DNA of 64,000 nucleotides. Origin: Bacteroidales bacterium (GTDB lineage: Bacteria > Bacteroidota > Bacteroidia > Bacteroidales > JAADJA01). The translations under genes and the position numbers were made by a program. The stretch is taken from the NCBI GenBank assembly GCA_021740645.1, contig JAIOZL010000004.1, positions 124,001 through 188,000 on the forward strand. Reading direction: 5' to 3'. The notes beneath the pieces are model-generated. The model was not told the origin of the DNA. It worked only from the letters and a program-made list of their open reading frames with translations, and did no database searches. Positions 19,726 through 26,900 of this stretch are shown piece by piece. The first letter of the stretch is position 1; every line of letters begins with the position of its first letter.

Positions 19726-20221
19726 AGTTGTAATTTTTTACCATAGTATCCCTAATCTTTCTTCTTGCCCTGGATAAATTTACCCTGATCGTGTTTTCGG
19801 TAATATTTAGTACCTCGGCAATTTCTGCATATTCATAACCTTCAATATCCCTTAAATGAATAATCATCCTCTGTTGCTCGGGCAACGCCTCAATTAATTT
19901 TCTAACCCGTTGGTATGCATCATTTTGTTCCACTTCAACAAAAGGTGTTTTATCATTAATTTCATCATGTTGTTCGGTCAGCTCATAATGCCCGTATTTC
20001 TTCGATTTTAACCTGTCGAGGCATAAGTTTTTTGTCATTGTCATGGCAAATGCCTCAATACTTTTAATTTCCGCCAGTTTCTTTTTATTCGACCACAGTT
20101 TTATAAAAACATCCTGTACAATATCTTCTGCTTCAGGAATACTTTTCATTAATCTGTATGCAAACCTGTACAGCTTATTTTTAATAGGAAGCACTTCTAT
20201 TTTAAATGTTTCAACTGTCAT
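19706..20221 (-). CDS. ECF-type RNA polymerase sigma factor
   Basis: A 171-residue sigma-70 family protein of ECF size. Region 2 spans about residues 15-80 (RFAYRLMKSIPEAEDIVQDVFIKLW). Region 4 spans about 110-160, with LPEQQRMIIHLRDIEGYEYAEIAEVL and NITENTIRVNLSRARRKIR as the DNA-binding helix-turn-helix. It heads an operon with an overlapping anti-sigma gene and three DUF4252 genes, the usual arrangement in which the sigma activates its own operon. I see no perfect TAnnTTTG box upstream, consistent with a dedicated promoter. The inducing signal is unknown. Confidence 0.92.
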   Translation of the reverse strand: MTVETFKIEVLPIKNKLYRFAYRLMKSIPEAEDIVQDVFIKLWSNKKKLAEIKSIEAFAMTMTKNLCLDRLKSKKYGHYELTEQHDEINDKTPFVEVEQNDAYQRVRKLIEALPEQQRMIIHLRDIEGYEYAEIAEVLNITENTIRVNLSRARRKIRDTMVKNYNYEFTKN

Positions 20222-20314
20222 TCTGTAAAGCTAGACGATATATGTTAAAAACTATTACAGCCAAGGTATAAAAAAGATTATTTATTTATACTGATTATGA
20301 AATATTGAATCAAA

Positions 20315-20344
20315 TTGGTCAACTTAAATATTTAATTATTTTTG
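20315..20344 (+). promoter_or_regulatory. Promoter TTG-N19-TATTTTTG for the POT transporter
   Basis: A -33 TTG at 20315-20317 and a -7 TATTTTTG at 20337-20344 are spaced by 19 bp, as in Bacteroidota housekeeping promoters. The gene starts 44 bp downstream of the -7 box. Confidence 0.65.
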
Positions 20345-20388
20345 TACACTTTACAAAAATCAGGTATTATAAACTTAAATAAAAAATT

Positions 20389-22251
20389 ATGTTAAAAGGA
20401 CATCCTAAAGGACTTCTGGTCGCTTTCTTTGCCAACATGGGAGAAAGGTTTGGCTTTTACACAATGATGGCATGTTTGGTATTTTATTTACAGGCCAAGT
20501 ATAATATGAATGCTACAGCTGCCGGTGATGTTTACAGCTGGTTTTATTTTGGCATTTATGGGGCCGCCCTCATTGGTGGTTTGATCGCTGACGGGACAAG
20601 AAATTATAAAGGGACAATCTTATTTGGAATTGTCACCATGTTGGGGGGATATGTTTTTATGACTGTACCCGGCCTGGCTTTGCCTTTTACAATTGCCGGA
20701 CTTTCAGTTATTGCACTTGGCAATGGATTGTTTAAAGGAAACTTACAAGCTATTGTTGGTCAAATGTATGATGATCCCAAATATGAGAAATTAAGAGACT
20801 CTGCATTTAGTGTTTTTTATATGGGTATAAATATGGGCGCACTTGTAGCACCTTTTGCTGCCAATGGGATCCGTAACTGGTATTTGAAAAGCCAGGGATT
20901 TGCATACAATGCCGACCTTCAATCTTATGCTGCAAAATTCAACACGGGTGAATTACCCATAATTAATACACTTGAATACACAGGTGCGGATAAAATTTTT
21001 GTTGGTGAATCCGTTCCCGGCTTCGCACAAAGAGCCTCGGAAATGATGGCCAATGCCAATGTTTCCAGCCTTACTGAATTTGTAAAACATTATCTTGAAG
21101 CATTTGCTACCGGCTACAACTATGCTTTTGGTATCGCTGCATTCTCGATGGTCATCAGTATGGTAATATTCGTTTTCTTTAAGAAAATGTTACCCGATAA
21201 AAAATCCCAGATTGCGGAAGCTGAAGCTGCCTCAGGAGGGGGACAAAACAAAACAGAAGCAATCGGAAAATCGAGTTTGGTTAAAATATTGGTTTCATTA
21301 GGGATTATGGCAGGCACTGCTGTAGTATTCCATTTTCTACTTGATAAATTCTCTCTTGGTATGGCGATTGGATTATTCTTTGCGTTTGTATCGTGGATTT
21401 ACCTGAGTTCAACAAAAGAAGAAAGGCCACGTTTAAATGCCCTTCTGCTTGTATTTATGGTGGTCATATTCTTCTGGATGTCATTCCATCAGAACGGGCT
21501 TACCTTATCAATGTTTGCCAGAGATTATACGGCCAATAGTGTGGAACCAATTACTAATATGTTATTTACCCTTCCTTCTCTACTTTGCATTTTTGCATTT
21601 ATTCTTGGCCTGGTTCAGGTTGTAAAACGCAATAATAAGAGCACGAGCAGGTTATTCGGGGCTGTTGCTATGATTGCCGGGGCAGGCGTGGGCTATTACC
21701 TGTATTCCAGGTTTGACGCATTAAATGCCATTGAACCCGAAATATTCCAGTCGTTCAATCCAATTTTCATCGTATTCCTTACACCGGTAATCCTTGCTCT
21801 TTTTACCTGGCTTAGAAACAGGAATATCGAGCCCTCAACTCCCCGCAAGATTGGAATAGGGATGATTCTCGCAGGACTTGGATTTGTGGTCATGATTTTC
21901 AGTTCGTTCGGGCTTGATTCACCGCTGACACTTGCAGGAACCCCCTCACCCGACAGGGTTTCTGTTTACTGGCTTATCAATACCTATTTGGTACTAACGA
22001 TAGCTGAATTATTCCTGAGCCCCATGGGTATTTCCTTCGTTTCTAAAGTTTCCCCTTCACGGTTTCAGGGTCTTATGCAGGGCGGATGGCTACTTGCTAC
22101 AGCAGTGGGTAACAAATTATTATTCGTAGGAAGTACATTGTGGGAAAAGATCGAACTATGGCAGCTTTGGGCAATATTTGTGATGTGTTGCCTGGTATCA
22201 GCGGCATTTGTATTTTCCATCATGAAACGTTTGGAACGAGCTACAAAATAA
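20389..22251 (+). CDS. POT/PTR-family peptide MFS transporter
   Basis: A 620-residue membrane protein of the proton-dependent oligopeptide transporter family, with about 14 hydrophobic segments. The N-terminal signature NMGERFGFYTMMACLVFYL corresponds to the family's ExxER helix. The first acidic residue of ExxER is replaced by asparagine (N16-M-G-E19-R20), which could alter proton coupling. Conserved GNGLFKGNLQAIVGQMY, ISPMG-like LSPMGISFVSKVSP and FWMSFHQNGLTL segments also support POT. A long periplasmic or cytoplasmic insertion (about residues 165-245) explains the length. It should import di- or tripeptides across the inner membrane. A small lipoprotein gene follows after 35 bp. Confidence 0.9.
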   Translation: MLKGHPKGLLVAFFANMGERFGFYTMMACLVFYLQAKYNMNATAAGDVYSWFYFGIYGAALIGGLIADGTRNYKGTILFGIVTMLGGYVFMTVPGLALPFTIAGLSVIALGNGLFKGNLQAIVGQMYDDPKYEKLRDSAFSVFYMGINMGALVAPFAANGIRNWYLKSQGFAYNADLQSYAAKFNTGELPIINTLEYTGADKIFVGESVPGFAQRASEMMANANVSSLTEFVKHYLEAFATGYNYAFGIAAFSMVISMVIFVFFKKMLPDKKSQIAEAEAASGGGQNKTEAIGKSSLVKILVSLGIMAGTAVVFHFLLDKFSLGMAIGLFFAFVSWIYLSSTKEERPRLNALLLVFMVVIFFWMSFHQNGLTLSMFARDYTANSVEPITNMLFTLPSLLCIFAFILGLVQVVKRNNKSTSRLFGAVAMIAGAGVGYYLYSRFDALNAIEPEIFQSFNPIFIVFLTPVILALFTWLRNRNIEPSTPRKIGIGMILAGLGFVVMIFSSFGLDSPLTLAGTPSPDRVSVYWLINTYLVLTIAELFLSPMGISFVSKVSPSRFQGLMQGGWLLATAVGNKLLFVGSTLWEKIELWQLWAIFVMCCLVSAAFVFSIMKRLERATK

Positions 22252-22286
22252 TTTTACTAAATAAATTTATCAGAAAAATATTTCAT

Positions 22287-22763
22287 ATGAAAAAGTTAAT
22301 TTCAATCATAAAAATTACGCTCCTTGCCCTGGTAATTTCTTCCTGTGCTCAGAAAGAAAAGGTGGATATTTCTCAGGCACCTGAAGAAATAAAAAATGCC
22401 CTGGAAAATTCATTCCAACTTAGTCAGGAACTTACTGATCTCCAATTAAAAGCAGGAGCCGATATGGAGCTTGATCAGGCAGAAATTGATCATATTGTAA
22501 AATCTTTTGCAAGATTAGCAATTGTCAATAATATTAATTTAGAAAAATATGCTACGGACAAATATTTTATAGCCCTTAAGAAAGAGTATAAACCAAATTT
22601 TGACAAACTGGCTGAAGAGGTTGTCTTTCTTAAAGATTGTAAAGGATATGATGAAATGGGCCTGGCCATTCAAAAAATTGCCCTTGAAGTAAAAGATGTG
22701 ACAGTGCTACCTGCTGCTGAGCCACAGATGTTGGACACAACTATTGTTACTGATCCGCTTTAA
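22287..22763 (+). CDS. Small lipoprotein, unknown function
   Basis: 158 residues. The true start is the ATG at 22287, where MKKLISIIKITLLALVISSCAQ forms a signal peptide with a lipobox ending in SSC. A longer frame reaching back into the POT gene is not credible. The mature part is helical and acidic with no recognised domain. It lies 35 bp after the POT transporter and before a terminator at 22812, so the two are probably co-transcribed. A role connected to peptide uptake is only a guess from position. Confidence 0.75.
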   Translation: MKKLISIIKITLLALVISSCAQKEKVDISQAPEEIKNALENSFQLSQELTDLQLKAGADMELDQAEIDHIVKSFARLAIVNNINLEKYATDKYFIALKKEYKPNFDKLAEEVVFLKDCKGYDEMGLAIQKIALEVKDVTVLPAAEPQMLDTTIVTDPL

Positions 22764-22811
22764 ATTACTTTAGTCCTGCCAATGTTAAAACTCAAAAGCG
22801 GGAAAAGAATT

Positions 22812-22844
22812 AAAAAGCTGTCTATCTTTGGGCAGCTTTTTTTT
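22812..22844 (+). terminator. Rho-independent terminator of the POT-lipoprotein unit
   Basis: AAAAAGCTG (22812-22820) pairs perfectly with CAGCTTTTT (22833-22841) over a 12-nt loop and ends in a T tract reaching 22844. It immediately precedes the radical SAM start codon at 22845, and the loop contains TATCTTTG (22823-22830), a match to the -7 consensus. Confidence 0.75.
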
Positions 22845-23786
22845 ATGAATTATCCATGGAAAGATAACAGACGATTTAATTCCTATGCCGAATACTTCAG
22901 GAAGGAATTTGGTGAACGGGTGCAAAAGGTTTCTATTGATGCTGGATTTACCTGTCCGAACAGGGATGGGACGCAGGGGACAGGTGGTTGCACCTATTGC
23001 AATAATGATGCTTTTAACCCATCCTATTGCATACCCCGGAAATCTGTATCTCAGCAAATTGAAGAAGGGATTGAATTTCATAAAAAAAGATATCGCCGGG
23101 CTAAAAAATACCTGGCATATTTCCAGGCCTATTCCAATACATATGCCTCCTTATCAGAATTGCAAAAAATATATAAAGAAGCTCTTGATTATCCACAGGT
23201 AGTGGGTATTGTAATTGGTACCAGGCCGGATGTAATTGATGAAGAAAAACTTAGATATTTTAGAGAAATAAGTAAAACACATTATGTAATTATTGAGTAT
23301 GGGATTGAGTCGTGTTACAATAAAACGCTGGAACGGATAAACCGCAAGCACACCTTTGAACAAACGACTGAAGCCATCAATAAAACCCATGAACATGGTA
23401 TTCATGTTGGGAGCCATATAATATTTGGCTTACCCGGCGAAAGCAGGGAAGAAATGATGAAAGAGGCAGAAATTCTATCGCGGCTTCCTCTTACTACAAT
23501 TAAATTTCATCAGCTACAAATAATCAAAGGTACCCAAATGGCGAATGATTTTGCCTTGAATCCCGAAGAATATAATTTATTTAGTCTTGATGATTATGTA
23601 AATTTTATTGCCCGCTTTGTTGGCAATTTAAATCCTGAATTTATTATTGAAAGGTTTACTTCTGAAGTACCACCCCGATTTTTGGCCGGCCCGGGCTGGG
23701 GGTCAGTCCGCACGGACAAACTGATGGATCTGATTGAAAATAAAATGCTTGAGCTGGATATATGGCAGGGTAAAAATTATACTTAA
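22845..23786 (+). CDS. TIGR01212-family (YhcC-like) radical SAM protein
   Basis: 313 residues from the ATG at 22845. The CxxxCxxC-type [4Fe-4S] motif is seen as CPNRDGTQGTGGCTYC near residues 35-53, the variant arrangement of YhcC-like radical SAM proteins. Later motifs include VIIEYGIESCYNKTLERINRKHTFEQT, HIIFGLPGES and WGSVRTDKL near the end. I chose this start because homologues begin close to the FNSYAEYFRKEFGE segment and because an in-frame upstream ATG (22782) would place coding sequence through a terminator hairpin. The substrate of this family is not firmly established. Confidence 0.88.
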   Translation: MNYPWKDNRRFNSYAEYFRKEFGERVQKVSIDAGFTCPNRDGTQGTGGCTYCNNDAFNPSYCIPRKSVSQQIEEGIEFHKKRYRRAKKYLAYFQAYSNTYASLSELQKIYKEALDYPQVVGIVIGTRPDVIDEEKLRYFREISKTHYVIIEYGIESCYNKTLERINRKHTFEQTTEAINKTHEHGIHVGSHIIFGLPGESREEMMKEAEILSRLPLTTIKFHQLQIIKGTQMANDFALNPEEYNLFSLDDYVNFIARFVGNLNPEFIIERFTSEVPPRFLAGPGWGSVRTDKLMDLIENKMLELDIWQGKNYT

Positions 23787-23907
23787 TTATTAACCAATAA
23801 CAATTCTTTAACAAATAGTAAGACAACTATGCAATTTGATTTCTTGTCATCCATAAACATAGCATAACCCAGAGGAAAAGAAATTGCAAGAATTATCCCT
23901 ATTTTAC

Positions 23908-23936
23908 TTGTAATTATTAAAAAATAGCTATATTTG
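23908..23936 (+). promoter_or_regulatory. Promoter TTG-N18-TATATTTG for the giant T9SS protein
   Basis: A TTG at 23908-23910 and TATATTTG at 23929-23936 are spaced by 18 bp. The predicted leader to the ATG at 23994 is about 50 nt. No other feature is visible in the 207-bp gap. Confidence 0.65.
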
Positions 23937-23993
23937 CTGTTCTGAAAAAAAATGAATCATTCTAAACATTTCTAAACTAAATTTTTAATTATT

Positions 23994-26900
23994 ATGAAAG
24001 TTTTTACAAAATTAGGACTGGTACTCTTGGTGGGACTGATCTCAGTAAGTGTACTGTGGGCGCAAACATCTGTGTCAGATATTGGGCCTAAAAAACCTTT
24101 CGCACCGATTGCTTCGGACGCGTTGTTTGATTTACAGTTTGAGTGGCCAGTAGGTGTAGGTGGTGGAGAAGCAGGAATTGAAACTGATGGAAACTACATC
24201 TATACCTCTAAATGGAACGGTACCGGCCAATTTTACAGGTACGGTATGGATGGAACTTACCTTGAAGAAATTACTGTAGCCGGTTCTACTGGATGCCGTG
24301 ACATTGCGTACAATGGAACCTATTTTTATGGTGGTGCTGCTGCAACTACAGTATTTGAAATGGATTTAGCAAATGCTGCAATGATCAGTACGTTTACTGC
24401 TCCAACAGCTTGCCGTGCCATCGCATATAACGAAGATGACGATGCGTTTTATGCCAATAACTGGGGTACTGCTATCACAAAATTTGATATGACAGGTGCT
24501 AACCTGGGAAGTTTCCCGGTTGGACCAACGGGCGATAGCTATTATGGCTTTGCCTATCAGGGTTCCAGCTATTGTGGTGAAGGTCCTTATCTTTGGGGAT
24601 ACGCACAAGTGGGTACTAACCTGAGTACATTGGTACAAATTGACCTTCCTTCTGGTACTGAAACCGGTACAACTTTCGATGTTGGAACTGTACTTTCAGC
24701 TGTTGACCTTGCTGGTGGACTTTGTATCGATAACTCACTTGTCCCTGGCTATTGGACAATTATGGGAACCGCTCAGAATGTAAACATCTGGGGTCTTGAA
24801 CTATGTTCTTCCGGTCCATTACCAACCAATGATGTTGGAATTTCAGCTATTGTTGCACCTGTATCTGGTGTTGGCCTTACCAATGCTGAAGCAGTTACTG
24901 TTACCATTAAAAACCACGGTACAGCTGCTCAATCAAACTTTGATGTATCCTTTACATTAGATGGTGGAACACCAGTAGTTGAAACAATTTCAGCTACCAT
25001 TAACGGTGGTGATACGTACGATCATACTTTTGCTACTACTGTTGACCTTTCAGCAATAGGCATGTATGATTTTGAAGCATGTACAGACTTAACAGGTGAT
25101 GAAAATGCATCTAATGACTGTAAGACAAAAACCGTTGAGAATATGGTAGCTGCATATTGCGATGCGACTACTCAAATAGAAGACGAATGGATTGCCAATG
25201 TACTTTGTGGTGATATCGACAATGCAAGTGCATGGCAGGGTGGTGTTGCCGATTATACTGATCAGTCAACAACCATCGATGCCGGCGCTTCAGAAGCCAT
25301 TACTGTTACTAACGGAAATGCATGGGCATCTGACATTGTTATCTGCTGGGTTGACTGGAATATGGATTATACTTTTGATCAGGGTGGTGACGAAGAATTC
25401 CAACTCCTTAATGTAGGTGGCACTGGTGCTACATTTACCGGTGATATTTCTGTTCCTGCCGGAACTCCTAATGGAGATTACCGTATGCGGGTTAGGATGA
25501 CTTATAGCACACCTCCAGTGCCTTGTGGAGATGCTAACTATGGTGAAGTTGAAGATTATACCATCACAGTAGGTGAAGGTGTATTTCTTGAGCCTCCCAC
25601 AGATTTTATGGCTGAAGTTCAAAATAATGTAGATGTATATTGTACCTGGACTGCTCCGGGCGGAGGTGGATCTGGCGAATGGATCCAGTGGGATGCCGGA
25701 ATAAATACTGGTAACGGAATTGGACTCACAGCTGGTGGAACTTTCTATACTGCCTCACATTGGACACCTGCAGACCTTGCTCCATACGATGGACAGGAAA
25801 TTACAAAACTTTCTTTCTTCCCTAATGGAGACCCTGCAGCTACCTACACTCTCATGGCTTGGACTGGTGCAAATGCCGGTACTCAGATTATGAGCCAGGC
25901 TGTAGCTTCCTTTACTGTGGATGAATTTAATGAAGTTAGTTTAACTACTCCAATTACGATTGATGCTTCTGATGAATTATGGTTTGGTTACGGATGTACC
26001 CATGGTGCGTCTACCTTCCCTGCAGGTTGCGATGATGGTCCAGCTGTGCAATACAGCGGAGATATGATTTCATTAGACGGAACATCATGGGTAAGTATGG
26101 GTTTTGAATATGGCCTGGACTTTAACTGGAACCTTGCTGCTTATGTAATGTCAACTGATGCTACTTATCCTGCAAAACCAATGGTGAAATCAACCAACCC
26201 AAATGCAACAGGTTCATTTGTTGCCAATGGTGCTGGAACTATTGTAAATAAATTCAACCCATCTTCTAGCAAAGCTTTATTGGGTTATAATGTATATAAT
26301 ACCGACGGTATGGTAGGTTACACTACTGATACCTGGTACACAGATATGAGCGTGGATCCTGGTACTTATGATTACTGGGCAACTGCCGTATATGATGAAG
26401 GCGAATCCGGAGCTTCAAATACAGATGAAGTGACCATTATGGAAGAGATGAACTGTGAAAACTTTGATGCCTTAACAGTTGGCGGATTTGTTGCTGACCA
26501 GCTTGGTGGCTCATGGACTACATGGTCAGGTGCTCCCGGTGGACCAGAGGACGCTGTTGTTAGTGATATGTATTCATCCACTCCAAGTAATTCATTTACT
26601 GTGAATGCAGGAACTGTCGACCTGATCCTTGAATTGGATGACACTCCAATTTCTACAGGACAATGGGTATATTCACATATGATGTACGTACCAACCGGAT
26701 TCTCAGGATATTTTAATATTCAGTCAGATCCTGCACCTGGTGTAGCATGGGTTATTGAATTGTATTTTGACGATGATGGAACAGGATATTTTGCAGGACA
26801 AAGTACAGATACCTATACCTATACTATGGACACCTGGTTCATGGTTGAAATTGAATTTGATATGGATGCCGGTATGGCCAAAGTATACTTCGATGGTACT

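Noticed and set aside
22140-22286. N-terminal extension of the small lipoprotein into the POT gene
   Set aside because: A lipobox signal peptide begins at 22287, and the extension overlaps the POT coding sequence in another frame.
22782-22844. N-terminal extension of the radical SAM gene
   Set aside because: Homologues begin near 22845 and the extra codons lie in a terminator hairpin.
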